A stretch of DNA of 64,000 nt from Leuctra nigra. Taxonomy: Eukaryota > Arthropoda > Insecta > Plecoptera > Leuctridae. Made by a program: the position numbers and the translations under genes. The DNA lies in NCBI GenBank assembly GCA_934045905.1, contig OW203762.1, forward strand, positions 51,175,411-51,239,410, in the 5' to 3' direction. Shown here piece after piece: positions 13,376 through 23,270 of this stretch. The notes under the pieces were generated by a model that searched no databases, was not told the DNA's origin, and was given only the letters and a program-made list of their open reading frames with translations. The first letter of the stretch is position 1. Each line of letters opens with the position of its first letter.

Positions 13376-13727
13376 GTCTTTTGTGTATTATGAAACGAAC
13401 AATATTTCACACGCCAAACCAAACACTTTTAAATACAATTTTAGAATTTGGTAAATGGCTTAATTTTGGTTGCAACAAGTATAAAGTTTCATTTAAGTAG
13501 CTCCTCGTATTTTAAGCCTCATATGCGAGGATCCTAACATGACAATTATCTCAAAATATGTCTCCAATGAAATGATTTTTTTTTATATTATTTTTTCAGA
13601 TGGTCACATTTTGTAAATAAATAGGTAGGTATTTGAAACATCAACAGGGGGGGTCACAAAAATGCGGCCGTGGGCCTCAGGTTGAGTGATGGAGTGATTG
13701 CGTGATCTTTGAACCCAAATCTCTAAA

Positions 13728-14230
13728 GATCCATTCACACGGTTGATTGCACGCAACTAATTGGTACACTTCTACCATAAGTCTCATTGGATGTGCGCGT
13801 GTGAACTGGCCGATCATCCGATTCATACCAATTACCGATCGAATCGGGAGTATAGAGACGAGCTCTAAACTGGACGATTGAAGATTCCCGATTGTCGTCG
13901 TTGACCAATCAGATGTGAGAATTTCAGTCACATGGTACTTACAAGGAAATCAAGATGGCTCCGAAAGTTTACAATGACATTAGAACGGGAATAACTATTG
14001 CTTTTTTATAACAAATAATGCGATACAAGATGAAATAAGGATGATAAACTACATTCTTGAACATCTCAACAAAAACAAAAGACAAAATCTAGTTCTTACG
14101 CCTTCTAGAAGCAGGCAAGGTCGTGTGATTGAATGTTTTGTCGTCTGAACTGGAAAATCGCGCACATCCAATAACACTTATGGTAGAAGTATACCAATTA
14201 GTTGCGTGCAATCAACCGTGTGAATGGACC
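13728..14230. mobile_element. 503-bp MITE with TTAA-type target site
   Basis: Inverted ends of about 70 bp: left GATCCATTCACACGGTTGAT, right its inverse ending TGAATGGACC. The right flank is TTAA (14231-14234); the left is TAAA (13724-13727), probably a mutated TTAA. TTAA duplication is typical of piggyBac-type elements. The frames in the arms are mirror images and not genes. Confidence 0.82.
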
Positions 14231-14234
14231 TTAA

Positions 14235-15131
14235 CAATACATTCTGCTAAGTCAGCCGCTGTTTGTCACAACTTCACAGGTCATGTAACTTTCCACTTAC
14301 CTCTCAGCTTAGCGAAGGACAGCGTTGGGGACACAATATGATTACATACGCAATCAAATGGCTGTGAAGAAGTTGGTAAATTCGTTCACTTCTAGAATGA
14401 TTGACCTTGATAGTTGATACTTAAAAGTCGAACTATTTATTAGATTGCTGGACAATGTAAGACCAAATGTACACATAAAATTTAATTTTGTATTGTATTG
14501 TATTAGTTATTTATTGCTCAACTTTGATAGGTAGTACATTACATACAATGACATCCGTTGCTGTGAAGTCCTATTACTTTTCTTACTTTCCGATTCAATG
14601 CGCTTCTCAATTTCGACATTCCCGGTCCGTCCCTTACGTCGCCGTTACATTATGTAGGTCAGTATATAGAATTTAATTAAAAAGGTGTTTAAAACATAGC
14701 GCAATTATTTTACTTATGTTAAATAAAGGGAAGCAATTCATTTGAAAAATCTATCCATTTGAATTTTTCCGCGCCATTACACTGCCTTCTATTTGATCTT
14801 CGTGGGAATAGCTCGCGAATCATAAGATGACGGGAGAAGGCTGTGGTCCGCCATTGCTAAACATTGCTGTATTGTAATTTGTATGGAAAATGGTAGTATT
14901 CTGACTTTTAATTGATGTTACACCTAGTAAATGTGATTTGATTGTAAGTAAAGATGTGTAGCATGTGTATTGATCATATTTGTGTATTTCTATAGTGTTT
15001 TTGTGATGAATTCAGTGGCTGATATTGAAATGTAGGATGTTGTGTATTCCTCGGACGTATTTTAAACTTCAAGGATAGTTTTCACTTGAGTTGTGATAAG
15101 TCTTCTGTCATGGCAAGTGACTACCTAGGTA
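14235..15131. other. no gene or repeat recognised
   Basis: AT-rich single-copy-looking DNA. Frames are at most 62 codons and resemble nothing known. Confidence 0.6.
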
Positions 15132-15140
15132 GGTACCTAC

Positions 15141-15394
15141 CAACGTCTATACAATACTCTCTTCTAAAGGTTGAGCCGATCGAGGGATTTCAGTACTCGG
15201 AAGTATTCGGCTTTGTCCTACTCCGTGACGTCATGGAGTAGGACATTTCTATCTAAATCACATGCCAGCGCATACAGACTATTAAGCAGTTGCCAGCTGT
15301 GTTGACGTCACGAAGTGGGAAAAGCCGAATACTTCCGAGTACTGAAATCCCTCGCTCGGCTCAACCTTTAGAAGAGAGTATTGTATAGACGTTG
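15141..15394. mobile_element. 254-bp Mutator-like MITE with 9-bp target duplication
   Basis: Inverted arms of about 92 bp starting CAACGTCTATACAATACTCT, with few mismatches, flanked by a perfect 9-bp duplication GGTACCTAC (15132-15140, 15395-15403). Long inverted ends with a 9-bp duplication are characteristic of Mutator-like elements. The loop holds a smaller hairpin GTCCTACTCC...GGAGTAGGAC. Confidence 0.88.
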
Positions 15395-16008
15395 GGTACC
15401 TACATATTACTGTAAGTGATGAGTGAAATGTTCTTAAAAGCCTACTCCCACAATGGCGAAACCTATTTTTATAATTTAAAATAGCATGTTTTAGAACACA
15501 TAATCGCTTTTATTTACGTTTTGCACGCCTACGTCGTCTAATACTTGAGTTGCAAGCGAGTTGCAAGCTCTTTCGGAAGCGAGTGTACCTACTGACGTAA
15601 CTAAGCATGAATCGGACCACGCTCTCGTCAGTAATCTTGGTCAGCAATGCAGTGTGTTTTTTTGACTTTGTGAAGACCTGAGTGCGTGTTTTCGATCCTC
15701 ATTCTAAACTATAAGTGTATACCTATACCTAAGTAAAGTTGTTTTAGTTCAGATTAATATTTCAAATAGTGCAATCATCATTCACATGTAAACTACAAAA
15801 TGGGAACTCAGTTCTGTCATCTGTGTACATTTTGTTCGGGGGGGGGGGGGGGCTAATGAAAAACTGGGGTGCAATATTTAATCTAGAGAGGGGGGTGGGT
15901 GTACCCAAACGTAGTCCGCGTAGGAACTACTTTCATCATTGGGGGGGGGGGGGGGGGGGATTGCGACACCCATGAGGGGGGTCTGGGGGGCAAAGCCCCC
16001 CAGCCTTA

Positions 16009-16208
16009 NNNNNNNNNNNNNNNNNNNNNNNNNNNNNNNNNNNNNNNNNNNNNNNNNNNNNNNNNNNNNNNNNNNNNNNNNNNNNNNNNNNNNNNNNNNN
16101 NNNNNNNNNNNNNNNNNNNNNNNNNNNNNNNNNNNNNNNNNNNNNNNNNNNNNNNNNNNNNNNNNNNNNNNNNNNNNNNNNNNNNNNNNNNNNNNNNNNN
16201 NNNNNNNN
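16009..16208. other. assembly gap (200 N)
   Basis: Exactly 200 N, a placeholder length. The left edge has G15 (15838-15852) and G19 (15941-15959) tracts and a GGGGGGCAAAGCCCCCC hairpin, which plausibly stopped sequencing. Frames drawn across it are meaningless. Confidence 0.99.
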
Positions 16209-16619
16209 ACCCAATCATAAAAAATTTTAGCCAAATCCTCCTATTGGTTTAAATTTAAAACCATTTTTCATGTGATTTTTGACATTTAAACTAGAACAGA
16301 TTGACCGATCAACTTAAAACTTCGCGTGGTCATTGGTACCAACATTTTAGGTATTTTTGCCAATTTTCAGTCTAATCTGTCGTTATTTTCAAAAGTTTTG
16401 TCATTTTAAGGTCATTTTATTCCATAATCTTGAAAAATGTATACTAAATTGTCATCCCTGCCTTCTTTAAGCTTCTGTTCCAAGGCAAGGCCTGTAGAGC
16501 AGCCAAGTTATCCACAATGTACAGTAAAATGAAAGCATTTTTAAGCTAGCGCATAAAATCGGATGCAGTACGAAGGCCAAATCCTCTAATTGGTTTAGTT
16601 TAAATAATGTCTTCTGATT

Positions 16620-17707
16620 GGTCGATTATCATTATACATTCATTATACATATACAAAAAAAATAAAATCTTGAAATTACAAGTTCAGAAAACGTTTTCCT
16701 ACATTTCAACTATATTTAAGTATAAATGAATCATAAAATGTCATTTAAGGTAGAACCACCATAACCTCAATGTTTCCGATTTACTTGAAATTTTGGTGAC
16801 TTATTGATAATCATGCAATACACAATTCATGAAAAAATGAAACACTTCTCGTGTCCAGTTTCTGAGATAAATTGATTTATCTCCCCCATGTTATCTTATG
16901 GCGGAAAAAGAAAATCGCGTCATTTTAAGGCTAAAATGAAGATCTATTATTTTTGTCTCGATAGATTTGAGCAAAAAACTTTTTTTATGGTAGACATATG
17001 GACATACTAGCAGGAAAAAAATTGAAAACAATACCAACGTGTGCTATTTTAAAAGTTATATACCAAATACGAAATGATTTTCCTATACCTCCCATGTTAA
17101 AGTTTTGTTTATCCTCTGATAACATAAAATTGAAAACTCATTGTTGGACTGGAGTTGCAAACTACAGAACATTAAATGAGTCTGTTGTACTTAAATATAG
17201 TTGAAATGTAGGAAAACGTTTTTTGAACTTGTAATTTCAAGAATTTTTTTATTTTGTATATGTCGATCGATTGCTCCCCCTTAACTTGCAACCCCTGTCG
17301 TATAGCGAGGTTTCAATTTATTGCTTTCCGAGAATGAACAAAACTGTAACACAGGAGGTATAGGGAAATCATTTAGTTTTTGGTTGATAACTTTTAAAAT
17401 AGCACACGTTGGTATTGTTTTCAATTTTTTTCCTAATAGAATGTCCAACTATCTATCTAGAAATCAGTTTTTTGAAAAAACGTTGAACCTCAGTAAAATT
17501 AAAAACTCAAAAATAGCATGGAAATCGTCATGATTTTAATGGCCCCCATAAGACTACATGTTAAAAATAGGAATTTATAACTACAATATCTCAAAATCTA
17601 GACACGAAAAGTTCTTCATATTTCACAATATCGTGTAAATAGTGATTATTGATACCTCTGCCAAAAATAGGCTTATTTGGAAGATATGAGATTTCAGTTG
17701 TGCTACC
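16620..17707. repeat. nested inverted-repeat complex
   Basis: Two pairs of inverted blocks. 16650-16722 pairs with 17190-17262 (AAATTACAAGTTCAGAAAAC, then CATTTCAACTATATTTAAG). About 16790-17135 pairs with about 17320-17680 (the best part contains ACAATACCAACGTGTGCTAT). Block order differs between the two sides, as if a tandem repeat had been partly inverted. No coding frame is supported. Confidence 0.75.
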
Positions 17708-17711
17708 TTAA

Positions 17712-18057
17712 AGGTGGGCTGTCATGGTCAACAAGTCGAAAATGTTGTACATGTTGTAACCAGAAGAAGAATGTCGAAAACGCGAACGCGATGCGATGTT
17801 TGGTTCAGGCGCTAGAGCCCCGCGAAGTTTGAAAAACCTGGTTGTTGTGACGTAGGTCCCACCCAACCTTTGCAGGCTTTTGAGGCTGAGTTGGGTGTGA
17901 ATGACGCGTTTCCCACCCCCTATCCGTCTTCGCTGGGCTATAACTTCGTTTAGGAATATCCTACAGAGCTCTAGTTTTCGCCGCTGTGATTGCATGCCTA
18001 ATGTGATCATGTTTTTTGAATAATAAAAAAATGGAGCTCAACCGTGATAGCCCACCT
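17712..18057. mobile_element. 346-bp MITE with TTAA target site
   Basis: Ends AGGTGGGCTGTCATGGT and, inverted, ACCGTGATAGCCCACCT, flanked by perfect TTAA on both sides (17708-17711, 18058-18061). piggyBac-type target duplication. The interior is GC-richer than its surroundings and carries a 100-codon minus frame with no recognisable domain. Confidence 0.87.
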
Positions 18058-19009
18058 TTAAGTTCAAATTTTGCATGGTGATCAAGACCAACTTAATATT
18101 AAATTTCACATATTGTACGCCCAATCAGTATGAGCCAAGATTATATGGTTTTAAAATTGCCTAAATTTCGTTTTAAATATTGACAATTTTGTGTTTTGAT
18201 GGTTTTAAGATATAATTTCTCTTAGTTTTATGTTAATCAACACAGATAAAATAAAATCACAAAATAGAAATTTTACAAAATGTTGGATTTTAAAGCAAAA
18301 TTTCGTGATTAAAAGTGATAAAACCATATAATCTTGGCTCTACCAATCAGTCAAGTATTAATTGTTATTTTACGAGTTTAGTATGGGATGTCAGAAGAGA
18401 TTTCTGGAGAAGGTATGTAGGTAAGACTTCACGACACAATGGATCAGTTATTCATCCAGAGTATTATGGAGATTGAAAAATTGCAGAGAAAATCGTCTTG
18501 TGCCGTGTCGTGCATCGTTACTATGGGGATGTTGCATGTTCTGTGCTCGCTCATCAACGCGTTACACTGAGCGTTTTCCTAGTTCTATTATTACAGCAAT
18601 CTTTGGCACACATAGTTTGTAATCAAAGCTGCAACCTTGAAGGATTTCCTACAAATTCCACTAATGTGATTTGAGCAAAAGTGTCCTACCATTCTACTGA
18701 AATCGTTCTTCTGACTGCAATATCTCACGGTTTCATTAGTTCTATGGTTACTCTACTTACATCGTTTCCTTATGTCGGACTAACTTACATACTACTGAAA
18801 CTCATTTCATTGTGCCGGGCTAGCCCACATTCTACTGAAACTCGTCTATGTCGGGCTAACCTACATTCCACTTATTACGAAGAATGTAGTCACTCTGGCT
18901 CCATTTTTAACATCTTCCGCTATAATAGAAGTTAATTTGTATAGAATATTGTGCTGATACGCAATGATCAATCCTTTTCAATCAACTCTAGCGAAGTGAA
19001 GGAAATTAC

Positions 19010-19087
19010 GTTAATGCGTATCTAATGATAGCGTATCGTTAATGGGTATCTAATGATAGCGTATCGTTAATGCGTACATAATGATAA
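19010..19087. repeat. 28-bp tandem repeat, 2.8 copies
   Basis: GTTAATGCGTATCTAATGAT followed by AGCGTATC, repeated at 19010, 19038 and 19066 (partial). Confidence 0.93.
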
Positions 19088-19146
19088 ACTTGTAATTCTA
19101 ACATGCTTTTCAAGACTTATGAAATGAAGTAAATATTTGAGAAGTA

Positions 19147-19354
19147 CACTCAAACCAATAAAAATCGGTACTCGAAAAGAAAATGTACCTATTTAGGTTT
19201 AATGGCATCATCCCATGAAGGCTGTGTTAACGCATCATCTACCTCTAGTAGGTGAGCTCTTATTTCATTGATAATAACAAGGATTGATTGTCAAGGAACC
19301 TTACCAGCAACCAATTCTTTTCTTTTCGAGTACCAATTTTTATTGGTTTAAGTG
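19147..19354. mobile_element. 208-bp MITE flanked by TA
   Basis: Inverted ends of about 38 bp: CACTCAAACCAATAAAAATC at the left and CACTTAAACCAATAAAAATT read inverted from the right, continuing through TACTCGAAAAGAAAA. TA on each side (19145-19146, 19355-19356). Its interior shares TTTCATTGATAATAACAAG and neighbouring sequence with the nested MITE at 12350-12560. Confidence 0.87.
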
Positions 19355-19356
19355 TA

Positions 19357-22152
19357 CCTACCGAGTTTCCTTCACCCTGTGATAATGACAATGTCTTTAT
19401 TTTCTTTTGACCACTAATAAAAATATGCCAAAGCGGCGGGATTCATTAGCAGGGTGCTACGTGCATATGCGAATCTATACAATTTATGCGATGTAGCCAA
19501 CCGTTAATCCAGAAGCAAAATAGTTTTTGATTCTTTTATATTATGTTGTGATACTTGCCGTTACTTTCCACGCATGCGATGGGCGGGGTCAAATGTTATG
19601 ATGATCTAAATAATGCTTCGACTGACATATTTGTATGACATTGTTGATCACAGTGTCGGATTAGTGAGTTCTTGTGAGGTCATCGTTCTTGCCCAGTCAG
19701 GCGTAAACAGGATGTGCAGTCTAGTTGGCAGCCAAGAATCAGGTATTTTACGCATTTGTTTAGACCTTTATCCAGTTCAAAAACACCCTCATTGAGTTAG
19801 TCTACTAGTTGTAAAAATAATCTTTTCAATCTACAGCGTTCGATTTTGTTGGTTTCTCTGATCTGGTTGCAATCTAATTGTCACTGAAGAAAAATTATTT
19901 GATCAAGCTCCCAGTTAATAAAATGATCTCTTCATCAAATGTTGAAAACTCGTAATCCTTATTTTACCTCTGGCATCATTTCAAGCGATCAAATTTCACC
20001 AAATCATACAATCTATGATCATACTTACTTTAATGCTGAAAATAAACATCAGGCTACGGAATAGAAGGAGTAGGTACTACGTAGCTAAATATGCCATAGT
20101 TAGGAAGGGACAGGTTCGGAAATTTAACTTGATGGTTATGAATTGAGGTTATCAGGATATTTTAGAAGTTGTAGTTATTGTTTTCTTAAATAGAAGACAG
20201 GGTTATCTTTGGATTTAGAGAAAATAAAAGATGTAGGCATTATTTTAAACTGTGAATTTATTCAATTGTTTATGGTGAGCGTTTTTTCCTAATATAGGCG
20301 TACGTAGAAAATACTCGACAAAACTGCGAGTACAGATGATGAAGGCTCGATGATTTATAACTTAATTTTATAATTTGTGTTTATTATGTTGTGAGGAGCG
20401 AGAGCGAGCTTCCGCCTGCTCGCCAACTCGAACTGGACACAGAGAAATCTCTTATAGGATTATAATTGCGGTCATTTACCTAATAATATTTATACTTTAT
20501 GAAACGCGTTCTAGTCAGTCAATATCAGAACAATTGCCAGAACGAGGTGTCGAACAAGCGGCGGCTTCACTCAACAAACCGTCTAACGAGGTATGAATTT
20601 AATTTGCAACAGTTTTTTCGTGTTTCTATTTGATTCGTTATAGATATACAAACAATGACATATGGGATTGGTTATGGTTGATACACATTTTAGTAGTATA
20701 TATATATATATATAGACTATTATATCATAACGACGGCAAGCCGTAAATCTTATTCATTGTTTTGTGCAAAAAGAACCTGATCACACAATATCTCCCATAT
20801 CTTTTGATCCGATTTAAAATGCTTACTGACAATAACATACATAATAACAATCAACGTGTTGTAATAATTCTTACAATAATGATTTCTTCTAACTAGAGCT
20901 GGTTAACGGAATGAGAACAGTGAGGTTCGGCGACGCTTTAGGGATCTCTAGAATATAATAGTATCATAGTCAAATTAGGACAGTAATTGAAAATAGTATG
21001 AACAATACAATTAGTCAATAATATTATTATAGCTTGTATGATTTCGACAGTATATTAGGTAGGTATATATAAATTCTGTTGTATGTTTGGGTATCGTTTG
21101 CATTAAAGAATGTTTCGACGGTGAATACTTCATGCAATCTAAATCTAAATACGGAGATATCAGTTTTATCTTACATAAATATCAAAAACTTTTCACAAAC
21201 AAATCGACTTTTATGGGAATTTTTTTGCATGATTTGCGTCCATCACTTCATGTGAAAACTATTCGAGGTGATCTGTTGAGAAAATTCTGGAACCTCTTGA
21301 TTAACGGTCTTCTATTAATTGAGCCATGATAATAATATTGTTGGAAGCATTGTTGAAATTCTGACATAATCTAAAAACTTCCAATCTATAGAAATGTTCT
21401 CTGCTGACCTAATCGATCGAACCTTTGAAAGAATGACCTAACAGTTTCCGTCACATGTCCAATTCAGCCCACAATTTGAGCACTTGAAGGTTATTTTATT
21501 CGCACCACATTGTGGCGTTCTTTATTGGTTCAATTCCATAAGTACGAAATTCTCATTCACACTGCTATACTTAGCATCGGGGGCTATAAATATTACCCAA
21601 ACAAATGACCGCCGCCCGTTTTCCCTGTTTAACGTCTGTGTGTTTGCGATATCACAGAAAACGACCGCCCACTTCGAACAGAATGAAACATGATGAGATG
21701 ATTATTGTAACAGTCCAAATGTCCAGCCGGACGAAGAACAGCGCAGGCGTGAAAATCTGTGTTCAATTATTACCTCTTGCTAATCGGAACCTTATTGGAT
21801 GCAAACACATCTAACTCAGTCACAGTTGGTCTCTAGTGCGCATGTGAGCCTCGTTAGTCCGATTCAATCCAATACCGTTCTGGTTTTCAAAAATCCATCA
21901 CAAACTTTCACCCCTCATATAATGATTAGTTACTAATATAAACAGCTTCCACAAAAGTTTTTTCACGATTTTGTGTGAGCCAATTCTCAAAAATGTCACT
22001 TCACTAAACAATGTCCGATCGGTATCAGGAGCTGACTCAAATTCGGTCCCCCGATGACGACTAATTTGACATCTAGTTGATATGAGACTGTGGCTTGGCG
22101 ACGTGTTGCGACCGAGGAGAGTCGTGAGACGGACGTTCATCGCGGTCCAGCC
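19357..22152. other. no gene recognised downstream of nAChR alpha6
   Basis: AT-rich DNA with a (TA)n run at 20697-20714. Frames up to 80 codons (21087-21329) show no known domain. The part above 21495 may be alpha6 3' UTR. Confidence 0.55.
21495..21500 (-). promoter_or_regulatory. candidate poly(A) signal for nAChR alpha6
   Basis: First AATAAA found on the minus strand downstream of the stop codon, giving a 3' UTR of about 1.3 kb if used. No AATAAA or ATTAAA was seen closer. Variant hexamers are possible, so this is tentative. Confidence 0.3.
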
Positions 22153-22415
22153 GTGACGCCGACCCTCTGACGACAAGCCGCGGTCTCCTGTAACACGCGC
22201 CATCACTCATCAACGCCTCCCACATGTACACGGTGTCCGTGACGCCGACCCTCTGACGACAAGCCGCGGCCTCCTGTAACACGCGCCATCACTCATCAAC
22301 GCCTCCCACATGTACACGGTGTCCGTGACGCCGACCCTCTGACGACAAGCCGCGGCCTCCTGTAACACGCGCCATCACTCATCAACGCCTCCCACATGTA
22401 CACGATGTCCGTGAC
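22153..22415. repeat. 86-bp tandem repeat, three copies
   Basis: Three nearly identical 86-bp units start at 22153, 22239 and 22325 with GTGACGCCGACCCTCTGACG, followed by a broken fourth start at 22411. It is GC-richer than its surroundings and lies 390-650 bases past the alpha6 stop codon, so it may be transcribed in the 3' UTR. Confidence 0.95.
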
Positions 22416-22799
22416 GTCTGCCCTCGGACTGCACTCTCGACGTCCTATAGCTCACGTCAACACTGCTGAAAAATGCTTGAAACAGTTAGAAGTAGCTCTA
22501 TATCGTCCAGGTTGACGTCAAGTAACATTCTGTCATTTTTACTGACACAACGAATACTCGATGGACAAATAAAAAAGGGAAAAATTACATTTTGTTTAGA
22601 AAACTTTTCCAAAGTGATGAGTACGTACTGGAACTAGACTCAGAAAGAGCAATCAGTTTTTAAATCTCAAATGTATGTGTCTATACTTGACACCAAACGG
22701 CTTTCCAATGTATCTGTTATTGTTTTATGATCGTGAAAGAGGACTATATGAAGGCAAGAGAAAGAGCGTTGCTCACCTGTTGCTCGCGACAGCAGAAGA

Positions 22800-23270
22800 C
22801 TACTGAACAATGATGTGCGGCGCCGACAAGAGAACAGCCACAGTGGCTATTACGGTGAACATTGTGAACACAATCAGACAGAACCTGTCGACCACCATCG
22901 CAGCAAACTTCCAGTCACTTATCAACTCGGCCTCCTCGTCCGCCTTCCTCATCCGCCCCGTGATGAACATCAGCTCGCGGAGGATGTTCTGCAGCTCCCG
23001 TTGCGCCGGCGTGCAGGCGGCGTCGTCGAGCGTCGCCGCCGCCTGTCTCAGGTATCCCTGCGTGGACGTCGTCGTGCTGTTGCCCGTCATGCTGTGTCGG
23101 AAGTCGTCGTCGATGTCGAGCACGTTGGCGAGGAGGCTCTTCGACGAGCGCTCCTTCAGTTCTAATTCCTTCATTCGATTACTCATCAGTATTGTCTTAC
23201 GCGTGATCTTCTTCCCGGGTCTGCCCATGCCCAGTATCCAAGGCAACCATTGCAGGAATACGGTCTTGAT
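22800..23270 (-). CDS. nAChRa6: nAChR alpha6 exon 10: intracellular loop, TM4, stop
   Basis: 468 coding bases (residues 338-493) and a TAG stop. It starts [20 protein letters not shown] and continues through the conserved loop [19 protein letters not shown] and [16 protein letters not shown] species-variable Ser/Thr-rich stretch follows, then the amphipathic helix with [11 protein letters not shown], then TM4 ([19 protein letters not shown]) and the end SAPHIIVQ. Acceptor TTACAG. The exon is GC-richer than its surroundings. A long minus-strand frame starting at 23246 is this same exon read from an internal codon. Confidence 0.95.
   Translation of the reverse strand: MKTVFLQWLPWILGMGRPGKKITRKTILMSNRMKELELKERSSKSLLANVLDIDDDFRHSMTGNSTTTSTQGYLRQAAATLDDAACTPAQRELQNILRELMFITGRMRKADEEAELISDWKFAAMVVDRFCLIVFTMFTVIATVAVLLSAPHIIVQ

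Noticed and set aside
15878..16252. Frames spanning N
   Set aside because: They cross the assembly gap.
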